64,000 bases of DNA from the NCBI GenBank assembly GCA_037039685.1, contig JAWNGF010000003.1:5244571-5308570 (forward strand). The letters run 5' to 3'. The DNA comes from Ceratobasidium sp. AG-K (lineage: Eukaryota > Basidiomycota > Agaricomycetes > Cantharellales > Ceratobasidiaceae). Shown here in pieces: positions 50,085 through 61,864 of this stretch. The notes below the pieces were generated by a model. That model was not told the origin of the DNA and searched no databases. It was given only the letters and a program-made list of their open reading frames with translations. Position 1 is the stretch's first letter. Each line of letters starts with the position of its first letter. Made by a program: the position numbers and the translations under genes.

Positions 50085-53000
50085 GTGTGTGGAGAGACCA
50101 ACAAACCGGCAACGGAAACAATGTACTTTAGAGCAACAAATGAGTCAACCATTGTTTATGCAAACGTTGCCGGAATCACAGAACCTATCCCAACCCTCAT
50201 CGATTCTGGAGCATCAAAGAACTTCTTGGACATCTCTTGGGCTCGATCCAACAACATCCCACTCATGGAACTTCCCACTCCGAGAAAAGTAATCGGTATC
50301 CAGGGAAAGGAACTCTCTCACCAAATACGCTTCAAAGCTAAGCTGGAACTAGACGTGGAAGGAAGAACCTTTAAACAAATCTTCTTTGCTATGCCTACTG
50401 GGGAAACTAAACTTATCCTAGGACTAGAATGGTTAGAAGAAGCAAACCCGGTTATCGATTGGAGAACGAAGCACATATCATGGCAGCCAGAACCTATCCA
50501 AGCAAGAACAGCCTCAATAGACGACCTACCCGAAGAATTCAAGGAATTTGCCGATGTCTTCAGTGAAGAAAAATTCAAAAGAATCCCAGATCATCAACCA
50601 TACGACTGCGCCATCGATTTCAAAGAAGGAGCTGAACTTCCAAAACCGGCCAGACCTATCCCACTCTCTCCAGCAGAATCAATTGCACTAAGAGAATATC
50701 TGGATGAAGAAATCGCAGCGGGAAAGATTCGACCAAGCAAATCACCCATTGCATCACCTTGTTTCTTTGTTAAAAAACCCATCGATCCAAAAAATCCAGG
50801 AGCAGTTCGCCAGCTACGACTTGTTCAAGACCTCAGAGGAGTAAACGCGATCACAAAGGACGACAGATTCCCAATGCCCCTAATGGAAGACCTCCTGGAT
50901 AAAATCAAGGACGCGAAAATTTTCTCCAAGATTGATCTACGCATGGGTTTCAACAATATCAGAATTAGGGAGGGTGACGAATGGAAGACAGCTTTCAGAA
51001 CAAAAGAAGGACTTTTTGAATACGTCGTCATGCCTTTTGGACTAAAGAACGCGCCCGCCATCTTCCAAAGATATATGAATCACATTTTCCATGATCTTAT
51101 CGACGTATGTGTCATTGTATACATTGACGACATCCTGGTCTTCTCCAAGGACAGAAGCCAACATACCGTGGATGTCAGAAGAGTACTAAAGATCTTACTG
51201 GAGGAAAATCTTTTCGCAAAGCTTCCAAAATGCGAATTCTTTGTCACCAAATTAACGTATACTGGACTTGGAATCAGCAATACGGGTATCTCAATGGAGG
51301 AAGAAAAAGTCAAGGCAATAAAGGAGTGGAAGGAACCAAAAACAGTCAAGCAAGTCCAAGCATTCCTAGGATTCGCGAATTTCTACTGAAGATTCGTACC
51401 GAATTTCAGCCGATTAGCAAAACCCCTGACAACCTTAACAAGAAAGGAGAACAAGTGGGAATGGGGAAACGATCAGCAGGAAGCGTTTGAAGCCTTAAAG
51501 ACGGAAATCAGCAAGGAACCCACTCTACGCCATCCGGACCCTGACAAACCCTTCTTCTTGGAAACAGACGCAAGTGGAGTAGCAATGGGAGCAATCCTGT
51601 CGCAAAGGCAAGATGATGGCTACCTTCACCCTATTGCTTTCCTTTCAAAGTCTTTCAACAAGGCCCAGCTCAACTACGACGTCCACGATAAGGAACTCAT
51701 GGCAATCATTGAATCCTTAACACATTGGAGACTATACCTAGAAGGAACAAAAGACCCTATCACCATCTACACCAATCATAGGAACCTACAGTTCTGGAAG
51801 GAAGCAAGAACCTTCAACCGTCGACACGCAAGATGGCATCAATTGCTTGCTTCCTATAACTTTGATATCATATACCGCCCTGGAATCCTGTCTTCTAAAC
51901 CGGACCTATTGTCTAGACGGTCCGACCATGAAGATACTCCCACGCCTGAACAAGTTATGATATCTGTCGAAAGGTTCAAAGGATTTAAGGGACAAGTAGA
52001 TACGAACATCATAGAGACTATCAAGGAAGCTCAGGAAACAGATGAAGGACTAGCACGTATCAAAGAAATCTGCAAATCGAGGGAAACGTTACCAAAAACC
52101 CTGCAACACAGCGCGAAAGATTATGATTTCAAGGAGGGACTATTATGGTTCAAGGGAAGGATCTACGTACCAGAAGATAAGGAATCCAGACTGGCCATCA
52201 TGCGAATTCATCACGACTCAAAGATCGCAGGACATCAAGGACAGGCTAGAACACTGGAACTAATATCAAGAAGATACTTCTGGCCAGGAATGAAGCAAAG
52301 CATAAACAGATACGTGGAATCATGCGAGACCTGCCAACGGACAAAGGGATCAAAGTCAATAGTCCCGATCAAACCTCTGGAGATTCCAAAAGGACCATGG
52401 GAAGACATAGCGTTCGACTTTGTAGTAAAGTTACCAAAATCCAGGGGATCAGATAGCATCTTAGTAGTGGTGGACCGATTCTCAAGAATGGCGCACTTCA
52501 TACCCTGCAAAGAATCTCACACGGCAAGCGACCTTGCAAATATTTTCATCACAAATGTTTGGAAACTACACGGTTTTCCAAAGAGCACGATTTCAGACCG
52601 AGGGACTACTTTCAATTCCAAACTTATGAAAGCCATTTATGAAAAAATTGGAACTAGCCCAGGTTTCAGTACGGCCTACCACCCCCAAACAGATGGAATA
52701 ACGGAAAGAATCAATCAATGGATGGAAGGTTGGCTACGATCGTTTGTCAACTACCGACAGGATGATTGGGCGGACTTGTTACCAATTGCGGAATTCAGCT
52801 ATAATCTACAGAAGCACCGCGTAACGGGTAGTTCTCCCTTTGAGAGTGTCTACGGAAGGGAACCACTGTGGAACATCTCTACAGAAGAATCAGCGGTTCC
52901 AGAAGCAGACAACATCACAGGAAAAAGGCGTAAAATCCGGGACGAGGCAATTGCGTCAATGGAAACCCAAAGGCTCCCAGGAGAAGTGCCGAAGAACGAG

Positions 53001-53999
53001 TACCAAGAAGGAGATCTAGTTTGGCTGCTAGGAAAGAACATTCAAACGAAAAGACCATCAAAGAAACTGGATAACAAAAAGCACGGGCCATTTGTTGTGA
53101 AGCGACAGATAGGGTCACACGCTTATGAGCTTGATTTGCCGGCAACAATGAGGGTGCACCCTGTTTTCCACATCGATCTGCTCAGCCCTTACAAGGGAGA
53201 CACTGAATTCAGCCGTAACCAACCCCGACCACCGCCGATCATAACAGAAGAAGGAGAAGAGGAATACGAAGTAGAAAAGATTTTGGACTGGAAGGAAACA
53301 AAGGACGGTCTTTTTTACAGGGTCAGATGGAAAGGTTATGGAAGTGAAGAAGACACGGAACAAAGCGCGGAAGATTTTGGTCACCTTTCTAAGATCATCA
53401 AGGACCTTCTACGCCGACACCCCGAAGCTCCCACGCCATCTAACTACGTTCCAGGAAAGATAAAAGGCAGGAGGAGTGAGACGAGTAGTGTCACTTGCAA
53501 AACTTGCAACTACTCCAATCTTCGCTCCTCACTCTACTCACTAAACCTCCTCTGCTGCCAAAAATGCCTGCCGTCACACGCTCCACCATCGCCAGCAACC
53601 TCACCCGTGTCCTTGACGGACCAGCGTTCGCTACGGCGAGAATCCTTGACGCTGGGGCCGCACTCTACGTCTTCAAAAGGTCCCAACAAAGCTCGGGAAG
53701 AATGCACTTTAGGGCGTCGGACGACGTCCTGCACTCGGACCTGGGAGAATTCCAATGGGTCGGAAAGAAGTGGCCGACACGCATGCAACTCCTACGAAAG
53801 GACATATTTGTCTGCCGAGGGTGCGCAGCTTTCCAGGTCTCCGAGGTTGTCCTTCTCTCCACCCACATGCTTGGGGTGGTTGAATGGGGACAAGAAGGAG
53901 CGTATTCGAGCGAATGGGTACCTGGGTACGACGGAAGGCAGCCGACGCTCCGGCCTAGATGGAACGACGCTTGGGACGCCAACTACGAGAAGGACCTGA
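50085..53999 (+). pseudogene. pol: pol of element I, one premature stop
   Basis: The frame matches pol of A over its 1304 codons. A TGA at 51387-51389 replaces the first arginine of NFYRRF in the RT connection, splitting it into 434 codons (protease, RT with YIDD) and about 870 codons (RNase H, integrase, chromodomain). The RNase H YTDH motif reads YTNH (51774-51776), so a catalytic aspartate is lost. The integrase DDE residues are present. Its 3' end overlaps ORF3 by 436 nt and stops at the same point as in A and C. Confidence 0.93.
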
Positions 54000-54328
54000 G
54001 CGACTGGAGGATGGAGAGGGGCAGGTACCAGAAGGAGAAGATCGATTGGGAACCTTACTGGTGGAAGAAGGAGGAGACTGACGTATCGGCATGGAAGGAG
54101 GTAGAGCCCGACGTGCGCCAGTGGGATGGAGAATTTGTGGAGGCCCAGAAGAGGGTTTTGGACTGGGCCAAGGCGGACTGGACGAAGGAGGAGACCTGGG
54201 AGGAATGGGAGAAATTCTCGGACAAACCAGGCAATACCGCCTTCAATCCCATTGACCTGACCTTGGAGGAGGACGAGGGACTGGAGGAGTACATGCTTGC
54301 AAAGGGCAAGGATTGTGGGATCCAGTAG
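53564..54328 (+). CDS. ORF3 of element I, intact 254-residue accessory protein
   Basis: ATG at 53564 (MPAVTRSTIASNL) opens a frame of 254 codons, -1 to pol. HSDLGEFQWV, CRGC and the Trp-rich charged C-terminal half are all present. It is intact although gag and pol of the same copy are broken. No function is known to me. The end differs slightly from A (MLAKGKDCGIQ). Confidence 0.8.
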   Translation: MPAVTRSTIASNLTRVLDGPAFATARILDAGAALYVFKRSQQSSGRMHFRASDDVLHSDLGEFQWVGKKWPTRMQLLRKDIFVCRGCAAFQVSEVVLLSTHMLGVVEWGQEGAYSSEWVPGYDGRQPTLRPRWNDAWDANYEKDLSDWRMERGRYQKEKIDWEPYWWKKEETDVSAWKEVEPDVRQWDGEFVEAQKRVLDWAKADWTKEETWEEWEKFSDKPGNTAFNPIDLTLEEDEGLEEYMLAKGKDCGIQ

Positions 54329-54370
54329 AGCCCATCCAGGTCCCCTAGACGGTCTCTTAGGGGGGAGTAA

Positions 54371-54827
54371 TGTCGTGAGCTAGCTCACTCCATCGGACTC
54401 GCCTGTTGTCTCGCCCACCTGTTCCCTCCTCTTGTGTTGTGTTTCCGTTTCCGTTCGCCGCGTTGCCACCTTCTTGTGGTTATCCGGTTACATTGTGTAA
54501 CGCGGCCGTGCTTTGTACGAGTCATGTCTGTTTATACAGCATGACTCACATGGACACTCCTGACTGGTTGACTGCTTTGACTCATGTGGCCATGCTTTGT
54601 ATGACTCGGTCACTTCTGGAATATATATAGAGGACCAACAAGCCTGGTAACCCCAGCTTGTTTTGTCTCGTCAAAACATTCCCTCTGAGTGACACTTAGA
54701 ACCACCCCTACCCTCAAGAGCCTACAGACGCTTAAGTGTGTTGCGGTTCAAGAGGTCATTAAGGTCTTAGTGCCGTTCACTCTCCATCGCGGCTTGCCTC
54801 ATACCCACCAAGAAGAAGCTTACGACA
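54371..54827 (+). repeat. 3' LTR of element I
   Basis: 457 bp after the polypurine tract AGGGGGGAGTAA. The TTGCA duplication and the continuation of the pol of D follow. Confidence 0.95.
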
Positions 54828-54832
54828 TTGCA

Positions 54833-56573
54833 CCATGATTCACCAATAGCAGGGCACCAGGGTCAAGCACAAACGCTGGAGCTAATCTCAAGAAAATACC
54901 ACTGGCCTGGACTCAAGGCAACAGTAAACAAATACGTTGACTCTTGTGAACAATGCCAAAGGGCAAAAGGAACAAAAAGCCAAGTACCACTGAAAGCACT
55001 CGAGATCCCAAACAGTCCATGGGAGGATATTGCATACGATTTCATCGTAAAACTCCCAAAATCACAAGGCAATGACAGCATTCTAGTGGTGGTGGATTGG
55101 TTCTCTTGCATGGCACACTTCATAGCCTGCAGGGAATCAACAACTGCAGATCAACTTGCCGATCTCTTCCTGAAGAACGTTTGGAGATTACACGGCTTCT
55201 CACGAAGTACAGTTTCGGACAGAGGAACAACTTTCAACAGCAAGTTCCTGAAGGCCCTCTACCAAAAAATCGGAACAACACCGACGTTCAGCACGGCATA
55301 TCATCCACAAACAGACGGAATAACGGAACAAATAAACCAGTGGATAGAAGCATGGCTTCGCACATTTGTTAACTACAGGCAAGACAACTGGGCCAAACTG
55401 CTTCCTATTGCAGAATTCTGCTACAACAACCAGCAACATGGGATCACAGGAAAAACCCCATTCGAAATTGTCAACGGCAGAGAACCACTATGGAATGTTT
55501 TAAGAGAAGCTACCACAATTCCTGAAGCAAATGAAAAAGCAAACAACTGGCAGGAAGTATGGGACAAAGCAAAAGCAGCTATGGAATGGCACAGGAGAAA
55601 GGACACAGTAGAACACCAACCAAAATACAAAGAGGACGACTTTGTCTGGCTTTACGGACAAAACATAAAGACAAACTGTCCCAACAAGAAACTTGACAAC
55701 AAGAAACACGGTCCTTTCAAGATCAAGAAAATCATATCAAGCCATGCCTACGAATTGGAGCTTCCAAAAACCATGAGAATACACCCTGTGTTCCACAGCG
55801 ATCTTCTTAGTCCATACAAGAAGGACGAGAACTTCCACAGAAACCAACCCCGTCCACCGCTGATCACAACAGAAGAAGGAGAGGAAGAATACAAAGTGGA
55901 GAAAATCGTGGACTGGAAGGAAACAAAGGACGGATTGTTCTACAGGGTTAGATGGAAGGGTTATGATGAAAAAGAAGACACAGAACAACAAGCAGAGGAT
56001 TTTGGTCACCTCGGAGTAATAATGAGGAAGTTCTTGAAGGATTTCCCAAACGCCCCAACACCGTCAAACTACAAGACGAGAAGTATTAAAGGAAGGGCGG
56101 AACGGAGCGACAACACAACTTGCAGAACTTGCTCACTTTCCAACTCGCTATACACGCTCAACGCTCTAAACCTCTTTTGCACACTATGCCCGCCGTCACC
56201 CGTGCCACTATCGCCAACAACCTTGTCTGCGTTCTCGACGGGCCAGCCTTCCACACGGCTTGCATCCTTGACTCGGGGGCAGCCCTCTATGTCTTCAACA
56301 GGTCCCAGCAGAGTCCAGGGCGGCTCCAATTCCGTGCCTCCGACGACATCCTGCACTCCGACCTGGGAGAGTTCGAATGGGTCGGCAAAAAATGGCCAAC
56401 ACGCATGCAACTCCAACGAAAGGACATCTACGTATGCCAAGGATGTGCGGCCTTCCAAGTGTCCGAAGCCATCCTACTATCAATGCACAAGCTTGGGGTG
56501 GTTGAATGGGGACAAGAAGGAGCCTACAGCAGTGAATGGGTTCCAGGATACGAAGGCCGCCCTCCTACTCTGA
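54833..56573 (+). pseudogene. pol: pol of element D, C-terminal half: integrase and chromodomain
   Basis: This continues directly from 47599: zinc motif (HHDSPIAGH, CEQCQ), core with Asp in VVVDWFSCM, Asp in VSDRG and Glu in TEQIN, GPF, and chromodomain (EEEYKVEKIVDW...VRWKGYD). It is open throughout and ends in an extension of 129 codons over ORF3. It is no longer translatable as one pol because of the stops upstream and element I. Confidence 0.9.
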
Positions 56574-56950
56574 GGCCTCGATGGAGCGACGCATGGGACA
56601 AGAACTTTGAAGCAGACTTGGCGGACTGGAGGATGGAGCGGGGACAATACCAGAGGGAGAAGATCGAATGGAAGCCATTCTGGTGGCAGGAGAAGGAAGC
56701 GGACTTGTTGCAATGGAAGGAAGTCAAGCCGGACGTACGACAATGGGACAAGGACCATGTGGAGAAGCAGGAGAGGGTCATGGACTGGTCCAAGGCGGAC
56801 TGGACGGACGAGGAGACCTGGGGGAAGTGGGAGGAGTACAGTGATGAACCAGGTAACACTGTCTTCAACCCCATCGACCTCACGGAGGAAAAGGAGGACG
56901 AGCTCGACTCCTTGGTTGAAAAGGCCAACAAGAACTGCTGGGTGCAGTAG
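56186..56950 (+). CDS. ORF3 of element D, intact accessory protein
   Basis: ATG at 56186 (MPAVTRATIANNL) gives 254 residues, the same length as in A and I despite clear divergence (for example a WxEKEADLLQW segment in the C-terminal half). It is in the -1 frame to pol. HSDLGEFEWV is kept, CRGC reads CQGC, and the GNTVFNPIDLT segment is kept. Conservation of length and core in a copy with four stops in gag and pol supports a real product in the ancestor. Function unknown. Confidence 0.8.
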   Translation: MPAVTRATIANNLVCVLDGPAFHTACILDSGAALYVFNRSQQSPGRLQFRASDDILHSDLGEFEWVGKKWPTRMQLQRKDIYVCQGCAAFQVSEAILLSMHKLGVVEWGQEGAYSSEWVPGYEGRPPTLRPRWSDAWDKNFEADLADWRMERGQYQREKIEWKPFWWQEKEADLLQWKEVKPDVRQWDKDHVEKQERVMDWSKADWTDEETWGKWEEYSDEPGNTVFNPIDLTEEKEDELDSLVEKANKNCWVQ

Positions 56951-56995
56951 ATTGGTCCTTTCGGTTTCTCCTCAAGGACCTTAAAGAGGGAGTAA

Positions 56996-57498
56996 TGTCG
57001 TGAGCCATGCTCTCGCCATCGGACTCGTCTGCGTCTCATCCTCTCTTGTGCTTGTGCTTGTGTTTGTGTTTGTGTTTGTGTTTGTGTTTGTGTTTGTGTT
57101 TGTGTTTGTTCTTTCCTCTTGTTCTCCCATCGCGTTGCCACCTTCTTGTGGTTATGTGTTACACTGTGTAACGCGGCTGTGCTTTATACGAGTCATGTCT
57201 GTTCATACAGCATGACTCACATGGACACTCCTGACTGGCTGTTATGTATGACTTGTGTGGCTGCGCCTTGTATGACTCGGCTTCTTTCTGAATATATATA
57301 GAGGACCAACAAGCCTGGTAACCCCAGCTTGTTTTGTCTCGTCAAAACATCCCCTTTGAGTGACACTTAGAACCACCCCTACCCTCAAGAGCCTACAGAC
57401 GCTTAAGTGTGTTGCGGTTCAAGAGGTCGCTTAGGTCTTAGTGCCGTCCACTCTCCGTCGCGGCTTGTCTCATAGCCACCAAGAAGAAGCTTACGACA
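56996..57498 (+). repeat. 3' LTR of element D
   Basis: 503 bp, 12 bp longer than the 5' LTR because of two extra TTTGTG units. AAACG follows. Confidence 0.93.
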
Positions 57499-57503
57499 AA
57501 ACG

Positions 57504-57576
57504 GAAAAACAACACAAAGGAAGATACAGGCGGGCAAGACAACAGACAAGATGATGGAGGGAGCTGGCTCACAACA
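57504..57576 (-). repeat. 3' LTR of element H, second part
   Basis: The last 73 bp of the split LTR, ending GGCTCACAACA, followed by the inverted polypurine tract (57577-57590). Confidence 0.85.
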
Positions 57577-57618
57577 TTACTCCCCCCTAAGAGTCCATCT
57601 AGGGGACCTGGATGGGCT

Positions 57619-58383
57619 CTACTGGATCTCGCAATCCTTGCTTTTTGCAAGCATGTGTTCTTCCAGCCCCTTGTCCTCGTCAATGGTCAAATCAATGGGA
57701 TTGAACACAGTGTTACCTGGTTTGTCCAAGAACTTTTCCCATTCTTCCCATGTCTCCTCCCTTGTCCAGTTGGCCTTGGACCAGTCCAAAACCCTCTTCT
57801 GAGCCTCCACAAACTCCTCATCCCATTGTTGCATGTCTGGTTCTGCCTCCTTCCATGCTGACACAACTGCCTCCTCCCACTTCCACCAGTTTGGTGCCCA
57901 TTCAAACTTTTCCTTCTGATACCTCCCCCTTTCCATCTTCCAGTCACTCAGGTCCCTCTTGTAGTTGGTGTCCCAGGCATTGTTCCACCTCGGTTGGAGC
58001 GTTGGTTGTCTTCCGTTGTACCCTGGTACCCACTCACTCGAGTATGCCCCTTCTTGTCCCCATTCAACAACCCCGAGCATGTGGGTGGAGAGGAGAACAA
58101 CCTCCAAGACCTGGAACGCGGCGCATCCTCAACAAACAAAGATGTCCTTCCGCAGGAGTTGCATGTGTGTCAGCCATTTCTTTCCAACCCACTGGAACTC
58201 TCCCAGGTCTGAGTGTAGGATGTTGTCTGACGCCCTGAAATGCATTCTTCTGAAGCTCTGCTGCGACCTCTTGAAGACGTAGAGAGCGGCTCCAGTGTTG
58301 AGGATCCTTGCAGTGGCAAAGGCAGGTCCTTTGAGGACGCGGAAGAGGTTGTTGGAGATGGTGGCACGGGTAACAGCAGGCAT
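57619..58383 (-). pseudogene. ORF3 of element H, one premature stop
   Basis: ATG at 58383 (MPAVTRATISNNL). TGA at 58129-58131 replaces the arginine of CRGC. The rest of the 254-codon frame is open to the stop at 57619. It overlaps the end of pol in the -1 frame like the other copies. Confidence 0.85.
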
Positions 58384-61300
58384 TGTGGAGAGCAAAAAAG
58401 ATTTAGAGCATGGAGTTGGAAGTGTTTTTTGGAGTAGTAGCAAGTTTTGCAGATATCACTACCGATTGTGCCCCTCCTGCCTTTTATCTTCCCTGGAACG
58501 TAGTTGGATGGTGTGGGAGCTTTGGGGTGTCGGCGTGAAAGGTCCTTGATGACCCTTGACAGGTGACCAAAATCTTCTGCTCTTGGCTCCGTGTCTTCTT
58601 TGTCTCCGTAACCCTTCCATCTGACCCTGTAAAAGAGTCCATCCTTTGTTTCCTTCCAGTCCAGGATCTTTTCTACTTCATATTCTTCTTCCCCTTCTTC
58701 TGTTATGATTGGTGGCAGTTGGGCCTGGTTTTGTCTGAATTCTGTGTCTTCTTTGTGAGGGCTGAGCAAGTCAATGTGAAAAACAGGGTGTACCCTCATT
58801 GTTGCTGGCAAAATGAGCTTGTAAGCGTGTGACCCTATTTTTTGCTTCACCACAAATGGCCTGTGTTTTTTGTTATCCAGCTTCCTTGAAGGTCTTTTTG
58901 TTTGGATGTTTCTTCCCAGTAACCATACTAGTTCTCCTTCTTGGTACTTGTTCGTTGGACTTTCTTCTGGTAGCCTTTGTCTTTCCATGGATGCAATTGC
59001 TTCATTGTGGATGCTACACCATTTTTCCGCAATTCTGTTTGCTTTGGGAACTGTTGTGTCTTCTGATGAAATGTTCCACAGTGGCTCCCTGCCTGAGACT
59101 ATTGCAAAAGGGGAACTACCTGTTACACGGTGCTTCTGCAGATTATAAGTAAACTCTGCAATTGGTAATAAGTCCGCCCAATCATCCTGCTGGTAGTTGA
59201 CAAAGGATTGTAGCCAGCCTTCCATCCACTGGTTGATTCTTTCCGTTATCCCATCTGTTTGGGGGTGGTAGGCAGTGCTGAAACTTGGGCTAGTTCCAAT
59301 TCTCTTGTAGATGGCCTTCATTAGTCTTGAATTAAAAGTAGTTCCTTGGTCGGAGATAGTGCTTTTAGGGAAACCGTGTAACTTCCAAACATTTGTGACA
59401 AAGAGATTTGCAAGGTCGCTTGCTGTGTGAGATTCTTTGCAGGGTATGAAATGTGCCATTCTTGAGAATTGGTCCACCACTACCATGATGCTGTCTGACC
59501 CTTTAGATTTTGGCAATTTTACCACAAAGTCGAAAGCTATGTCTTCCCAGGGTCCCTTTGGAATTTCTAGTGGCTTGATTGGGATTAATGACTTTGATCC
59601 CTTTGTGCGTTGGCAAGTTTCACAGGATTCCACATATCTGTTTATGCTTTGCTTCATCCCTGGCCAGAAGTATCTTCTTGATATTAGTTCCAATGTCCTA
59701 GCCTGTTCTTGGTGACCCGCAATCCTTGAGTTGTGGTGAATTCACATGATGGCCAATCTGGCTTCCTTGTCTTTTGATACGTAAATCCTTCCTTTGAACC
59801 GTAATAGTCCTTCCTTGAAATCGTAATCTCTTGTACTGTGTTGCAGGGTTTTAGGTAACGATTCCTTTGTTTTGCAAATTTCTTTGATTTGTGCCAACCC
59901 TTCATCTGTTTCCTGTGCTTCTTTGATTGTTGCTATGATGTCTGTGTCTACCTGCCCCATACATCCTTTAAACCTTTCGACGGATATCATAACTTGTTCA
60001 GGTGTGGGGATATCTTCATGGTCTGATTGTCTTGACAGTAGGTCTGGTTTTGATTAAAGGACTCCAGGGCGGTATATGATATTGAAGTTGTAGGAGGCCA
60101 GTAATTGATGCCATCTTGCGTGTCAATGGTTGAATGTCCTTGCTTCCTTCCAGAACTGTAGGTTCCTGTGATTGGTGTAGATAGTGATGGGATCCTTTGT
60201 TCCTTCAAGGTAAAGCCTCCAGTGTGTCAAAGATTCTATGATTGCCATAAGTTCCTTGTTGTGGACATTGTAGTTGAGTTGAGCCTCATTGAAGGATTTT
60301 GATAGGAAAGCAATAGGGTGTAGGTAGCCATTGTCTTGTCTTTGAGAGAGGATTGCTCCCATTGCTACTCCACTTGCGTCTGTTTCCAAAAAAAAGGGTT
60401 TGTCAGGGTTGGGGTGGTGTAGTGTGGGTTCCCTGCTAATTTCTGTCTTTAGGGCCTCAAAAGCTTCCTGCTGATTATTTCCCCATTCCCATTTGTTATC
60501 CTTTCTTGTCAAGGTCATCAAAGGTTTTGCTAGTCGGCTAAAATTTGGCACAAATCTTTGATAGAAGTTTGCAAATCCTAGGAATGCTTGAACCTGCTTG
60601 ACCATCTTTGGTTCCTTCCATTCCTTTATTGCCTTGACCTTCTCTTCCTCCATTGAGATGCCTGTGTCGCTGATTCAAAGCCCGGTATATGTTAACCTGG
60701 TGACAAAGAATTCGCATTTTGGGAGTTTTGCAAACAGGTTTTCATCAAGTAAGATCTTCAGCACATTCCTGACGTCCACAGTATGTTGACTTCTGTTTTT
60801 AGAGAAGACCAGGATGTCATCAATGTAAATAATAATGCATACGTCAATAAGGTCATGGAAGATGTGGTTCATGTATCTTTGGAACACGGCAGGCGCGTTC
60901 TTCAGTCCAAATGGCATGACAACATATTTGAACAGTCCTTCCTTGGTTCTGAAAGCTGTCTTCCATTTGTCCCCTTCCCTGATCCTGATATTGTTGAATC
61001 CCATGCGTAGATTGATTTTGCAGAAGATTTTTGCGTCCTTGATTTTGTCCAAGAGGTCTTCCATCAGTGGCATTGGGAACCTGTCATCTTTTGTGATCAC
61101 ATTTACCCCCCTGAGATCTTGAACAAGCCATAATTGGCATACGGCTTCTGGTTTTTTTGGATCAATTGGCTTCTTTACAAAGAAACAGGGTGAAGCAATG
61201 GGTGATTTGCTTGGTCGGATCTTTCCAGCCACAATTTCCTTGTCCAGGTATTCTCTTAGCACAATTGACTTGGCTGGAGAGAGCGGGATTGGTCTGGCCA

Positions 61301-61862
61301 GTTTTGGAAGTTTGGCTCCTTCCTTAAAGTCAATGGCGCAGTTGTATGGGCGATGATCTGGGATCCTTTTGAATTTTTCTGCACTAAAAACGTCGCTAAA
61401 TTCCTTGAATTCCTCAGGTAAGTCATCTATCAAGGCTGTTCTTGCTTGGATGGGTTCTGGTTGCCATGATATGTGCTTTGTTTTCCAGTTGATAACGGTG
61501 TTTGCTCCTTCCAACCATTCTAGTCCCAGGATAAGCTTGGTTTCCCCGGTGGGCATAGCAAAGAAGATTTGTTTGAAGGTTCTTCCTTCTACTTCTAGTT
61601 CTATCTTGGCCTTGAATCATATTTGGTGAGAAAGCTCCTTTCCTTGGATGCCAATTACTCTTTGTGGGGTGGAAAGTTCAATGAGTGGGATATTGTTGGA
61701 GCAAGCCCAGGAGATATCCAAGAAGTTTTGTGATGCTCCCAAATCAACAAGGGTTGGGATAGGGTCTGTGATTCCGGCAATGATTGAGTAAACAATGGTT
61801 GATTCATTTGTTGCTCTAAAGTACACTGATTTGTTTGCCAGTTCTTTGGTCTCTCCACACAC
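58170..61862 (-). pseudogene. pol: pol of element H, at least five premature stops
   Basis: Protease with VDLGAS in place of DSGAS, RT with YIDD (about 60820), RNase H with TDAS and YTNH (60172-60174), integrase with VVVD, SDQG and TERIN, GPF-like RPF and chromodomain. Stops in one uninterrupted frame lie at 61617, 60675, 60123, 60055 (TAA) and 59742. Those at 61617, 60123 and 59742 replace arginine codons. No frameshift was found, so the decay is by base substitution. Confidence 0.9.
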
Positions 61863-61864
61863 AG

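Larger units (their letters stand above)
47600..54827 (+). mobile_element. Element I: youngest chromovirus, plus strand
   Basis: The element is 7228 bp with 457-bp LTRs at 47600-48056 and 54371-54827 that look identical by eye. The target duplication is TTGCA (47595-47599 and 54828-54832). It has the same plan as A. Despite identical LTRs, gag has a frameshift and a stop and pol has a stop, so it was probably broken before it moved. It is the innermost layer of the stack. Confidence 0.96.
42954..57498 (+). mobile_element. Element D: chromovirus, plus strand, split by element I
   Basis: The LTRs are at 42954-43444 and 56996-57498 and the target duplication is AAACG (42949-42953 and 57499-57503). 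About 12 substitutions and a 12-bp repeat-length change separate the LTRs by eye. The body holds gag, pol and ORF3. Element I (47600-54827) sits in pol with duplication TTGCA. D is diverged from A, C and I in pol. gag and pol have two stops each, and ORF3 is open. Confidence 0.95.
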
